From Mycolicibacterium mageritense (GTDB lineage: Bacteria; Actinomycetota; Actinomycetes; Mycobacteriales; Mycobacteriaceae): DNA of 64,000 bases. The notes under the pieces were generated by a model. The model made no database searches. It saw only the letters and a program-made list of their open reading frames with translations, and had not been told where the DNA came from. Below are positions 25,192 through 33,497 of this stretch, piece after piece (the stretch's first letter is position 1; the number at the start of each line of letters is the position of its first letter). The stretch lies in assembly GCF_010727475.1 (NCBI RefSeq), contig NZ_AP022567.1:6262001-6326000 (forward strand), read 5' to 3'. The translations under genes were made by a program, and so were the position numbers.

Positions 25192-28020
25192 TTACTTCGA
25201 CTTCAGCATGTTGCGCAGCACGTACTGCAGGATGCCGCCGTTACGGTAGTAGTCGGCCTCACCGGGCGTGTCGATGCGGACCACCGCGTCGAACTCCACC
25301 TTGGAGCCGTCCTCCTTCGTCGCCGTGACGTGCACGGTCTTGGGCGTCTTGCCGTTGTTGAGTTCCTCGATACCGGTGATGTCGAAGGTCTCGGTGCCGT
25401 CGAGCTTGAGGCTCGCGGCCGACTCGCCGGCTGGGAACTGCAGCGGGATGACACCCATACCGATGAGGTTCGACCGGTGGATGCGCTCGAAGGACTCAGT
25501 GATCACGGCCTTCACGCCGAGCAGCACCGTGCCCTTGGCCGCCCAGTCACGTGAGCTGCCCGAGCCGTACTCCTTGCCGCCCAGCACGACCAGGGGGATG
25601 CCGGCCTTCTTGTAGTTGACCGACGCGTCGTAGATGAACGACTGCGGACCACCGGGCTGGGTGAAGTCACGCGTGTAGCCACCGGAGACATCGTCGAGCA
25701 GTTGGTTGCGCAGCCGGATGTTGGCGAACGTGCCGCGGATCATCACCTCGTGGTTGCCGCGCCGCGACCCCAGCGAGTTGTAATCCTTGCGTTCGACACC
25801 ATTTGCGTCGAGGTATTGCGCGGCGGGGGTGCCGGGCTTGATCGAGCCGGCCGGGCTGATGTGGTCGGTGGTCACCGAATCGCCCAGCAGCGCAAGGACT
25901 CTGGCGCCCTTGATGTCGCTGACCGGCTCCGGCTCGGCGGGCATGCCGTCGAAGTACGGCGCCTTGCGCACATAGGTGGAGGCTTCGTCCCACTCGAAGG
26001 TGTTGCCCTCGGGCGTGGACAGCGAACGCCAGCGGTCGTCGCCCTTGAACACGTCGGCGTAGGAGTCGGTGAACATGTCGCGGTTGATCGAGGATGCGAT
26101 GGTCTCCTCGATTTCCTGGGCAGACGGCCAAATGTCCTTGAGGAACACATCGTTGCCCTCGCCGTCCTGACCGAGCGGGTCGGTCTCGAAGTCGAAGTCC
26201 ATGGTGCCCGCGATGCCGTAGGCGATGACCAACGGCGGGGAGGCCAGGTAGTTCATCTTGACGTCGGGCGAGATGCGGCCTTCGAAGTTGCGGTTGCCCG
26301 AGAGCACCGCGGTGACCGAAAGGTCGTTGTCGTTGATGGCCTTGGAGATCTCGTCGGGCAGCGGACCGGTGTTGCCGATGCACGTGGTGCAGCCGTAGCC
26401 GCCCAGGTAGTACCCGAGCTTCTCCAGGTACGGCCACAGGCCGGCCTTGTTGTAGTAGTCGGTGACCACCTGCGAGCCCGGCGCCATGTTGGTCTTGACC
26501 CACGGCTTGGTGGTCAGGCCCTTCTCGACGGCCTTCTTGGCGAGCAGTGCCGCCCCCAGCATGACCGAGGGGTTCGACGTGTTGGTGCACGAGGTGATGC
26601 CTGCGACGACGACCGCGCCGTGATCGAGCACGAACTCACCGCGCTCCTCGGACTGCACGGTGATGGGCTTGGACGGCCGGCCCTCGGCACCGTTGGCGGC
26701 CGACGGGCGCACGTCGACGGCACCGTCGTCGGCGAACGACAGCTTGGCCGGGTCGGAGGCCGGGAACGATTCTTCGACCGCCTCGTCGAGCTGAGTGTGC
26801 GGCGTCGGGAGGTTCTCCTCGACGTAGTTGTGGATGTCCTTGCGGAACGCGTTCTTGGCATCGGACAGCTCGATGCGGTCCTGCGGGCGCTTGGGGCCCG
26901 AGATCGACGGCACCACGGTGGACAGGTCGAGCTCGAGGTACTCGGAGAACGCCGGCTCGTGGTCAGGGTTGTGCCACATGCCCTGCGTCTTGGCGTAGGC
27001 CTCGACGAGCGCCAGCTGCTGCTCGCTGCGCCCGGTCAGCCGCAGGTAGTTGATGGTCTCTTCGTCGATCGGGAAAATCGCTGCGGTGGAACCGAATTCG
27101 GGGCTCATGTTGCCCAGGGTGGCGCGGTTGGCCAGCGGCACCTCGGCCACGCCCTTGCCATAGAACTCGACGAACTTGCCGACCACGCCGTGGCGGCGCA
27201 GCATGTCGGTGACGGTGAGCACGACGTCGGTGGCGGTCACGCCGGGCTTGATCTCACCGGTCAGCTTGAAGCCGACGACGCGGGGGATGAGCATCGAGAC
27301 GGGCTGGCCCAGCATGGCGGCCTCGGCCTCGATACCGCCGACGCCCCAGCCCAGCACGCCGAGGCCGTTCTCCATGGTGGTGTGGCTGTCGGTGCCAACA
27401 CAGGTGTCGGGGTAGGCCTTGCCGTCACGGACCATGACGACGCGGGCCAGGTACTCGATGTTGACCTGGTGCACGATGCCGGTGCCCGGGGGGACGACCT
27501 TGAAGTCGTCGAACGCGCCCTGGCCCCAGCGCAGGAACTGGTAGCGCTCGGAGTTGCGCTCGTATTCGAGTTCGACGTTGCGCTCGAAGGCGCCAGCATT
27601 GCCGAACACGTCGAGGATGACGGAGTGGTCGATGACCATCTCGGCCGGCGACAGCGGGTTGACCTTGTTCGGGTCGCCGCCGAGGGCGGCCACGGCCTCG
27701 CGCATGGTCGCCAGGTCGACGATGCACGGCACGCCGGTGAAGTCCTGCATCAGCACGCGGGCCGGCGTGAACTGGATCTCGATGCTCGGCTCGGCCGACG
27801 GATCCCAGTTGGCGATGGCCTGGATATGGTCCTTGGTGATGTTGGCGCCGTCTTCGGTGCGCAGCAGGTTCTCGGCCAGCACCTTCAGGCTGTAGGGCAG
27901 CTTCTCGGTGCCGGGTACCGCGTCGAGGCGGTAAATCTCGTAGCTGTCGTCCCCGACGGTCAGGGTGTCGCGGGCACCAAATGAGTTCAAGGACGAATTG
28001 GCTGTATTCTCGCTGCTCAC
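25192..28020 (-). CDS. acn: Aconitate hydratase A
   Basis: TCA-cycle aconitase/IRP1-type enzyme of 942 residues from GTG 28020, interconverting citrate and isocitrate. Cys478 (GITSCTNTSNPS), Cys544 and Cys547 (GCTTCIGNTG) are the ligands of the labile [4Fe-4S] cluster. SSRDWAAKG near the C-terminus is the swivelling-domain substrate loop. The family can also bind RNA when the cluster is lost, so it may report iron status. Proximity to the SUF operon is conserved in mycobacteria. Transcribed with acnR. Confidence 0.96.
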   Translation of the reverse strand: MSSENTANSSLNSFGARDTLTVGDDSYEIYRLDAVPGTEKLPYSLKVLAENLLRTEDGANITKDHIQAIANWDPSAEPSIEIQFTPARVLMQDFTGVPCIVDLATMREAVAALGGDPNKVNPLSPAEMVIDHSVILDVFGNAGAFERNVELEYERNSERYQFLRWGQGAFDDFKVVPPGTGIVHQVNIEYLARVVMVRDGKAYPDTCVGTDSHTTMENGLGVLGWGVGGIEAEAAMLGQPVSMLIPRVVGFKLTGEIKPGVTATDVVLTVTDMLRRHGVVGKFVEFYGKGVAEVPLANRATLGNMSPEFGSTAAIFPIDEETINYLRLTGRSEQQLALVEAYAKTQGMWHNPDHEPAFSEYLELDLSTVVPSISGPKRPQDRIELSDAKNAFRKDIHNYVEENLPTPHTQLDEAVEESFPASDPAKLSFADDGAVDVRPSAANGAEGRPSKPITVQSEERGEFVLDHGAVVVAGITSCTNTSNPSVMLGAALLAKKAVEKGLTTKPWVKTNMAPGSQVVTDYYNKAGLWPYLEKLGYYLGGYGCTTCIGNTGPLPDEISKAINDNDLSVTAVLSGNRNFEGRISPDVKMNYLASPPLVIAYGIAGTMDFDFETDPLGQDGEGNDVFLKDIWPSAQEIEETIASSINRDMFTDSYADVFKGDDRWRSLSTPEGNTFEWDEASTYVRKAPYFDGMPAEPEPVSDIKGARVLALLGDSVTTDHISPAGSIKPGTPAAQYLDANGVERKDYNSLGSRRGNHEVMIRGTFANIRLRNQLLDDVSGGYTRDFTQPGGPQSFIYDASVNYKKAGIPLVVLGGKEYGSGSSRDWAAKGTVLLGVKAVITESFERIHRSNLIGMGVIPLQFPAGESAASLKLDGTETFDITGIEELNNGKTPKTVHVTATKEDGSKVEFDAVVRIDTPGEADYYRNGGILQYVLRNMLKSK

Positions 28021-28072
28021 ATCAACTCCCGGCTAGATCTCGCCGCGACGGGCTGTGTCGGCGGCGCTGCTG

Positions 28073-28095
28073 ATCCTAACAGTACGCTTGTCCTG
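28073..28095 (-). promoter_or_regulatory. acn promoter with AcnR operator
   Basis: Read on the minus strand, CAGGACAAGCGTACTG (28095 to 28080) fits every fixed position of the AcnR consensus known from Corynebacterium (CAGNACnnncGTACTG). It is followed immediately by TAGGAT (28078 to 28073), a plausible -10 box 50-60 bp before the acn start. Bound AcnR would cover the promoter core. Confidence 0.7.
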
Positions 28096-28248
28096 CATAT
28101 GACTCCAGGGCGGGGTCCAGTCTTGTCGAGTTGCCCGCGCACTGCCACCGGGTTGGCTCGACCGGTTCGCATCACGGCAACGTGTCGATCCGGCGACGCA
28201 GTTCGTGTCGCTTGGCATCGCGGTATCGGCACGGCGTACCGTTCCCCT

Positions 28249-28839
28249 GTGACTGGACCGCACGTCATCCCGTTTCTGCCTGCCTTCATCCCGGTCGAGG
28301 TGTGCGACACCGTCGGGATGGATCCGGCACAACCCGACGGGGTCAGTCAATGCATGGCCGCCGTGCAGGCCGATGTGCGTGACGACGGTGTCAGTGCTCC
28401 GGCCGCCGATGTCGATGCCCTGCGGCAGGTGGTCAGTGACGCCCGCCAGGAAGGCATCGACCTCAAGATCATCGTGCTGCCCAAGAATCCTGTGATCGAC
28501 ACTCCGCTGCGGGACATCGCCACCGAGGTCGGCCAGGCGAATCCGGGCGCCACCGTGCTTGCGATCAGCCCGTCTTTTGCGGGCACTTACAGCCCGACGA
28601 TCGATCGCGTGACCCTGGAGGCCGGCCAGGACATGGCCAAGACGGGTAACCCGGTGCAGTCGTCGAAGAATTTCGTCCAGCAGATAACGACGCCTGATTT
28701 CCCATGGACCGCGTGGACCATTTCTCTTGTCGCCGGAGTCGCGGCGGCCGCGGTTCTCACCAGGGTTCTGCAGGTGCGTAGCAAACGTCGCGCGGTGGCG
28801 GAACCTGTTGCGGGAGTTGGCCCGCGGCAAGAAACATAA
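28249..28839 (+). CDS. Conserved membrane-anchored protein (Rv1476 family)
   Basis: 196 residues from GTG 28249; a TACCGT -10-like hexamer at 28237-28242 suggests a leaderless transcript. The protein has a soluble domain (about residues 20-140) reminiscent of the TPM fold, with DVDALRQVVSDARQEGIDLKIIVL. A single C-terminal helix follows (about 155-175), then a basic tail, so it is probably tail-anchored. It lies divergently from acn and just before ripA, as Rv1476 does before Rv1477, suggesting an envelope role. An in-frame extension upstream to 28099 has no support. Confidence 0.8.
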   Translation: MTGPHVIPFLPAFIPVEVCDTVGMDPAQPDGVSQCMAAVQADVRDDGVSAPAADVDALRQVVSDARQEGIDLKIIVLPKNPVIDTPLRDIATEVGQANPGATVLAISPSFAGTYSPTIDRVTLEAGQDMAKTGNPVQSSKNFVQQITTPDFPWTAWTISLVAGVAAAAVLTRVLQVRSKRRAVAEPVAGVGPRQET

Positions 28840-28840
28840 T

Positions 28841-28856
28841 TCGAACGCCAGTTCGG
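28841..28856. promoter_or_regulatory. LexA/SOS box upstream of ripA
   Basis: TCGAAC (28841-28846), GCCA, GTTCGG (28851-28856) matches 11 of the 12 fixed bases of the mycobacterial LexA consensus TCGAAC-N4-GTTCGA. It begins 2 bp after the stop of the preceding gene and about 200 bp before ripA. If functional it would bring a peptidoglycan hydrolase under DNA-damage control. Confidence 0.5.
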
Positions 28857-28881
28857 AACAATCTCGCAATATCACTAAATG

Positions 28882-28992
28882 GTCACACTCTCTGCAATTA
28901 CAAGAATGTAGTTTGTGACTAAAGTTTCTTTGGCGTCAGATGTGACGTACGGTGCATTCGGTACCCATTGTTGTAGTTGTGCTTCGTGTGAC
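28882..28992. promoter_or_regulatory. Four GTCACA/TGTGAC hexamers, MtrA-like sites
   Basis: GTCACA at 28882-28887 and its complement TGTGAC at 28914-28919, 28941-28946 and 28987-28992 lie in the ripA upstream region. MtrA, the essential response regulator controlling ripA in M. tuberculosis, recognises repeated GTCACA-type sequences. The density in about 110 bp supports MtrA control, though the spacing is irregular. Confidence 0.4.
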
Positions 28993-29097
28993 TTCTGCGC
29001 AAAGGCTCCGAGCAAACTAGCCGGTACGCCGCTGAGCCCAAGGAGACTTGAGTCGAATGAGACGCACCATTCGCGCTTCGCGGAGGCGGGGCGCTGA
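28915..29097 (+). CDS. Cysteine-rich short upstream ORF, possible leader peptide
   Basis: GTG 28915 opens a 60-codon frame that runs 41 bp into ripA in a different frame. Five Cys fall within ten codons (residues 19, 20, 22, 25, 28: HCCSCASCDFC). No ribosome site precedes it; a TACAAG hexamer at 28899-28904 could serve a near-leaderless start. Polycysteine leader ORFs that sense cysteinyl-tRNA are known in mycobacteria, usually before sulfur genes. Here the downstream gene is ripA, so the idea is tentative; it may be a chance frame. Confidence 0.25.
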   Translation: MTKVSLASDVTYGAFGTHCCSCASCDFCAKAPSKLAGTPLSPRRLESNETHHSRFAEAGR

Positions 29098-30493
29098 TCG
29101 TGTCTCGCGCACGCGGCTGGGCGGGCGCGTGTGCGCTTTCGGGCTGACCGCCGGCCTGCTGGTCGCGACGGCGCTGTCGGGTGGCGGCCCCGCGCTGGCC
29201 GAACCCGCGAGCACCGAAAGTGTCGCGTCGCTCGTCGCCGCGGTGGCCAACGCCAACCAGAAGTTGCAGGAGCTCGGCGCATCCATCCAGGCTCAACAGG
29301 AGAGCGTCAACAAGGCCATCGTCGACGTGCAGAACGCGCGCGACGCCGCGGCCGCGGCTCAGCGCGAACTCGACGCGAGCAAGCAGGGCATCGACGACGC
29401 CAACGCCGCAATCGCCGCTGCACAGAAGCGATTCGACAATTTCGCGGCCGCCACCTATGTCAACGGCCCGTCCAGTTCCTATCTCACGGCCACCGACCCT
29501 GCGGACATCATCGACACCGCCGCCACGGGCCAGGCCCTGGCCGAGAGTTCCGAGCAGGTGATGGCCGGACTTCAACGGGCCCGTACCGAGCAGGTCAACC
29601 GGGAGTCCACGGCCCGGCTGGCCAAGCAGAAGGCCGATCAGGCCGCGGCTGATGCGCAGAGCAGTCAGGACACCGCTGTCGCGGCGCTCACGCAGGCGCA
29701 ACAGACCTTCGGCACCCAGCAGGCCGAACTGACGCGGCTCACCGCGGAGCGCACCGCCGCGCAGGCCAAGCTCGATCAGGCTCGCGCGTCGGCGCCACCG
29801 GCGGCTCCGCAAGCCGCGGCGCCTCAGGCCGCGGCAGGCGACTGGGATCGTGCACCCGGCCCGCAGGCGCAGAACCCCGGAAACTGGGACACGCAGTGGG
29901 ATCCGACGCTGCCCGCGATCCCGAGCGCGTTCGTGAGCGGCGACCCGGTGGCGATCATCAACACCGTCCTGGGCATCTCGTCCACCTCGGCGCAGGTGAC
30001 CCAGAACATGGGCAGGCAGTTCCTGCAGAAACTCGGCATCCTGCCGACCCCGACGGGCTACACCAACGGCGCGATTCCGCGCGTGTACGGACGACAGGCT
30101 TCCGAATACGTCATCCAGCGTGCGGGTTCGCAGATCGGTGTGCCGTATTCGTGGGGCGGCGGCAACGCGGCCGGCCCGAGCACCGGCATCGATTCGGGCT
30201 CGAACACGGTCGGTTTCGACTGCTCCGGGCTGATCCTCTACGCGTTCGCCGGCGTCGGCATCAAGCTGCCGCACTACTCGGGGTCGCAGTACAACGCCGG
30301 CCGCAAGATCCCGTCGTCGCAGATGCGCCGCGGCGACGTGATCTTCTACGGCCCCGGCGGCAGCCAGCACGTGACCCTCTATCTCGGAAACGGCCAGATG
30401 CTTGAAGCGCCCTACACCGGGTCGCACGTCAAGGTCTCGCCCGTACGTACCAGCGGCATGACGCCGTATGTCGTCCGCTACATCGAATACTGA
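29057..30493 (+). CDS. ripA: Peptidoglycan endopeptidase RipA (NlpC/P60)
   Basis: Secreted D,L-endopeptidase that cleaves septal peptidoglycan stem peptides during daughter-cell separation; 478 residues. ATG 29057 follows AGGAGA at 29041-29046; a TTG at 29048 is too close to that site. An Arg-rich signal peptide ends near ALAEP. A long coiled-coil segment (about residues 50-245, Ala/Gln-rich) acts as inhibitory domain in RipA, then comes an Ala/Pro linker, then the NlpC/P60 domain. Cys389 (DCSGL) and His438 (SQHVTLY) are the catalytic pair, matching Cys383 and His432 of M. tuberculosis RipA. Confidence 0.95.
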   Translation: MRRTIRASRRRGADRVSRTRLGGRVCAFGLTAGLLVATALSGGGPALAEPASTESVASLVAAVANANQKLQELGASIQAQQESVNKAIVDVQNARDAAAAAQRELDASKQGIDDANAAIAAAQKRFDNFAAATYVNGPSSSYLTATDPADIIDTAATGQALAESSEQVMAGLQRARTEQVNRESTARLAKQKADQAAADAQSSQDTAVAALTQAQQTFGTQQAELTRLTAERTAAQAKLDQARASAPPAAPQAAAPQAAAGDWDRAPGPQAQNPGNWDTQWDPTLPAIPSAFVSGDPVAIINTVLGISSTSAQVTQNMGRQFLQKLGILPTPTGYTNGAIPRVYGRQASEYVIQRAGSQIGVPYSWGGGNAAGPSTGIDSGSNTVGFDCSGLILYAFAGVGIKLPHYSGSQYNAGRKIPSSQMRRGDVIFYGPGGSQHVTLYLGNGQMLEAPYTGSHVKVSPVRTSGMTPYVVRYIEY

Positions 30494-30503
30494 TGGGATT
30501 ACC

Positions 30504-31199
30504 TTGCGTTCCTTCGTCATACGCTGCCTGACCGTCGCCGCGGTACTCGCCGCAGGCGTGTTCGGGCTGGTGGCTCCGGCCGCTGCCGCACCCGACGACG
30601 GGCAGTGGGATCCGACCCTGCCGAAGATCGTCAGCTCGGGCGCGCCCGGGGATCCGGTCGCCATCGCCAACGCGTCGTTCCAGGTCAGCCAGATCGCCCT
30701 GCAGACCACGCAGAACCTCGGCCAGCAGTTCCTGCAGACCATCGGCCTCGCGCCGAAACAGGCCGCCACGGCCTTTCCCGGCGGGCGCGTACGTGGCCCG
30801 CAAGCCATCGAATACGTGATCCGGCGCGGCGGATCGCAGATGGGCGTGCCCTACTCGTGGGGTGGCGGCACGCTGACCGGGCCGGGCCCCGGTGTCGACT
30901 ACGACGCGGGCAAGGTCGGCTACGACTGCTCGGGATTCACGCGGTACGCGTTTGCCGGCGTGGGGGTTCAGATCCCGAAGTACTCGGGCGACCAGTACAA
31001 CACCGGGCGCAAGGTTCCGGTGAATCAGGCAAAGCGCGGCGACCTCCTGTTCTGGGGGCCGGGCGGCAGCCAGCACGTGGCGATGTACCTCGGCGGCGGC
31101 AAGATGCTCGAAGCGTCGGGCAGCGCCGGCAAAGTGACCGTCAGCCCGGTGCGCACCTCGGGCCTGCAGCCATACGCGGCGCGCATCATCGAATCCTGA
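30504..31199 (+). CDS. ripB: Peptidoglycan endopeptidase RipB (NlpC/P60)
   Basis: Short tandem paralogue of RipA, 231 residues from TTG 30504, 10 bp after the ripA stop. A signal peptide ends around AAAAPDDG. The protein lacks the coiled-coil regulatory domain and goes quickly to the WDPTLPKI segment shared with RipA, then the catalytic domain with Cys142 (DCSGF) and His191 (SQHVAMY). The start is uncertain: an earlier in-frame ATG at 30468 lies within ripA. RipA and RipB are partly redundant in mycobacteria. Confidence 0.93.
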   Translation: MRSFVIRCLTVAAVLAAGVFGLVAPAAAAPDDGQWDPTLPKIVSSGAPGDPVAIANASFQVSQIALQTTQNLGQQFLQTIGLAPKQAATAFPGGRVRGPQAIEYVIRRGGSQMGVPYSWGGGTLTGPGPGVDYDAGKVGYDCSGFTRYAFAGVGVQIPKYSGDQYNTGRKVPVNQAKRGDLLFWGPGGSQHVAMYLGGGKMLEASGSAGKVTVSPVRTSGLQPYAARIIES

Positions 31200-31356
31200 G
31201 CAAAACCTGAAGTCTTCCGGGCAGCGTCGACGGATTCCGGAGTGCCTGGAATAGTTGACCACGGGCACCTGACTGCCCGGCTACGACCAGCGTGGCAGAC
31301 GCACGTTGCAGAGCATCTGCAGACAGTACGCAGAAGAACACTGTGGGAGGAAGTTG

Positions 31357-32511
31357 ATGACGTCACCGAGTGGACCGCCGCAGGGCGCCGGAGGATATCC
31401 CGGTTCGAGCCCCGCGCCCGGTTATCCTCCCGGTTCCCCGACCGCCCCTGCCGCACCGCAACCGGCCACCAACGGCGGCCTGCAGGCTGAGGTGCACACC
31501 CTGGAGCGCGCGATCTTCGAGGTCAAGCGCATCATCGTCGGCCAGGATCAGCTCGTCGAACGCATGCTGGTCGGCCTCCTTTCCAAGGGGCACGTGCTGC
31601 TCGAAGGTGTGCCCGGCGTCGCGAAGACCCTCGCGGTCGAGACGTTCGCGAAGGTCGTCGGCGGCACGTTCGCCCGCATCCAGTTCACGCCCGACCTGGT
31701 GCCCACCGACATCATCGGTACGCGCATCTACCGCCAGGGCAAGGAAGACTTCGACATCGAGCTCGGGCCCGTGGTGGTCAACTTCCTGCTCGCCGACGAG
31801 ATCAACCGTGCGCCCGCCAAGGTGCAGTCGGCCTTGCTCGAGGTGATGGCCGAGCGCAAGATCTCGATCGGCGGCAAGACCTTCCCGCTGCCCAGCCCGT
31901 TCCTGGTGATGGCCACGCAGAACCCGATCGAGCAGGAAGGTGTGTACGCGCTTCCCGAGGCGCAGCGCGACCGCTTCCTGTTCAAGCTCAACGTCGGCTA
32001 CCCGTCGCCCGAGGAAGAGCGCGAGATCATCTACCGGATGGGCGTCAAGCCGCCGGAGCCCAAGCAGATCCTCGACACCGGCGACCTGCTGCGCCTGCAG
32101 GAGGTCGCGGCGAACAACTTCGTCCACCACGCGCTGGTCGACTACGTCGTTCGCATCGTCACCGCGACGCGTGAGCCGGAGAAGTTCGGCATGCCCGACG
32201 CCAAGGCCTGGATCGCCTACGGCGCCTCGCCGCGTGCCTCGCTCGGCATCATCGCGGCATCGCGGGCCCTCGCGCTCGTGCGTGGTCGCGACTACGTGAT
32301 CCCGCAGGACGTCGTCGAGGTCATTCCCGACGTGCTGCGGCACCGGCTCGTGCTGACCTATGACGCACTGGCCGACGAGATCTCCTCGGAGACCGTGATC
32401 AACCGGATCCTGCAGACCGTGGCCTTGCCGCAGGTGAATGCGATTCCGCAGCAAGGACATTCGGTTCAGCCCGTCGTTCCCGCCGCAGCTGCCGCGGCCG
32501 CCGGGCGGTGA
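31357..32511 (+). CDS. moxR: MoxR-family AAA+ ATPase
   Basis: AAA+ chaperone ATPase of 384 residues. Start ATG 31357 follows GGGAGGAAG. A Pro/Gly-rich N-terminal tail of about 40 residues precedes the AAA core: Walker A GVPGVAKTL, Walker B LLADEINR, sensor MATQNPIEQEG. A C-terminal lid includes YGASPRASLGI. MoxR proteins work with DUF58 and VWA partners to mature protein complexes. The following two genes are exactly those partners, and the position after ripB matches Rv1479. The preceding 157 bp contain no gene I can support. Confidence 0.94.
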   Translation: MTSPSGPPQGAGGYPGSSPAPGYPPGSPTAPAAPQPATNGGLQAEVHTLERAIFEVKRIIVGQDQLVERMLVGLLSKGHVLLEGVPGVAKTLAVETFAKVVGGTFARIQFTPDLVPTDIIGTRIYRQGKEDFDIELGPVVVNFLLADEINRAPAKVQSALLEVMAERKISIGGKTFPLPSPFLVMATQNPIEQEGVYALPEAQRDRFLFKLNVGYPSPEEEREIIYRMGVKPPEPKQILDTGDLLRLQEVAANNFVHHALVDYVVRIVTATREPEKFGMPDAKAWIAYGASPRASLGIIAASRALALVRGRDYVIPQDVVEVIPDVLRHRLVLTYDALADEISSETVINRILQTVALPQVNAIPQQGHSVQPVVPAAAAAAAGR

Positions 32512-33455
32512 CCGACAGCCCACGCCGCACGGTCGACCTGCCGTCGCTGCAGCGTGGTGAGATCCGTGACCCCGCGCTCTCCGCGGCGTTGCGCAAACTC
32601 GAGCTGACGGTGCGGCGCAAGCTGGACGGCGTCCTGCACGGCGATCACCTCGGTCTGCTGCCCGGCCCCGGTTCGGAACCGGGGGAGTCGCGGATCTACG
32701 AGCCGGGCGACGACGTTCGCCGCATGGACTGGTCGGTGACCGCCAGGACGATGGTGCCGCACGTGCGGCAGATGATCGCCGATCGTGAGTTGGAGACGTG
32801 GCTCGTGGTCGACATGTCGGCGAGCCTCGACTTCGGCACCGCGGGATGCGAGAAGCGGGATCTCGCGGTGGCAGCCGCCGCGGCGATCACGTTCCTCAAC
32901 AGCGGCGGTGGCAACCGGATCGGCGCGATCATCGCCAACGGTGACACGGTGCGCCGGGTACCGGCCCTCTCGGGCCGGGTTCACGAGCAGGAGATGCTGC
33001 GCACCATCGCGACCATGCCCAAGGCTCCGACGGGCGTGCGCGGCGATCTGGCCGCGGCCATCGACGCGTTGCGGCGTCCGGAACGCCGGCGCGGCATGGC
33101 GGTGATCATCAGCGACTTCCTCGGTCCGATCAACTGGATGCGTCCGCTGCGGGCGATCTCCGGCCGCCACGAGGTGCTCGGCATCGAGGTGCTCGATCCG
33201 CGCGACGTGGAACTGCCGGAAGTCGGCGACGTGGTCCTGCAGGACACCGAGACCGGCGTCACGCGGGAGTTCACCATCGACGAGCGGCTCCGCCACGACT
33301 TCGAGCAGGCCGCGACGGCACACCGGGAAGAGGTCGCGCGCACGCTGCGCCGGTGTGATGCTCCGCTGCTCAGCCTGCGCACCGACCGGGACTGGATCGC
33401 CGACGTGGTGCGGTTCGTCGCGAACCGGCGCCGCGGCGCGCTTGCGGGCCGATGA
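32508..33455 (+). CDS. DUF58 protein, MoxR partner
   Basis: 315 residues from GTG 32508, overlapping the moxR stop by 4 bp. The DUF58 signature is visible as GESRIYEPGDDVRRMDWSVTAR (about residues 62-85), followed by a VWA-like fold beginning WLVVDMSASLDFG whose metal site DMSAS is preserved. There is no transmembrane helix at the N-terminus. Corresponds to Rv1480. It probably bridges MoxR and the membrane VWA protein. Confidence 0.93.
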   Translation: MTDSPRRTVDLPSLQRGEIRDPALSAALRKLELTVRRKLDGVLHGDHLGLLPGPGSEPGESRIYEPGDDVRRMDWSVTARTMVPHVRQMIADRELETWLVVDMSASLDFGTAGCEKRDLAVAAAAAITFLNSGGGNRIGAIIANGDTVRRVPALSGRVHEQEMLRTIATMPKAPTGVRGDLAAAIDALRRPERRRGMAVIISDFLGPINWMRPLRAISGRHEVLGIEVLDPRDVELPEVGDVVLQDTETGVTREFTIDERLRHDFEQAATAHREEVARTLRRCDAPLLSLRTDRDWIADVVRFVANRRRGALAGR

Positions 33456-33471
33456 GTCTCCGGTGACGACA

Positions 33472-33477
33472 TACAAT
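33472..33477 (+). promoter_or_regulatory. TACAAT -10-like hexamer before the VWA gene
   Basis: The 42-bp gap between the DUF58 and VWA genes is conspicuously AT-rich for this genome and holds TACAAT, which fits the mycobacterial TANNNT -10 consensus, about 20 bp before the VWA start. An internal promoter is possible; no good -35 box is seen. Confidence 0.3.
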
Positions 33478-33497
33478 ACTGAAATGATAAGTGGCAC

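Noticed and set aside
25702..27984. 760-codon open frame on the plus strand across acn
   Set aside because: Antisense to aconitase, whose catalytic residues are all intact; composition is Val/Gly/Arg-rich and lacks motifs.
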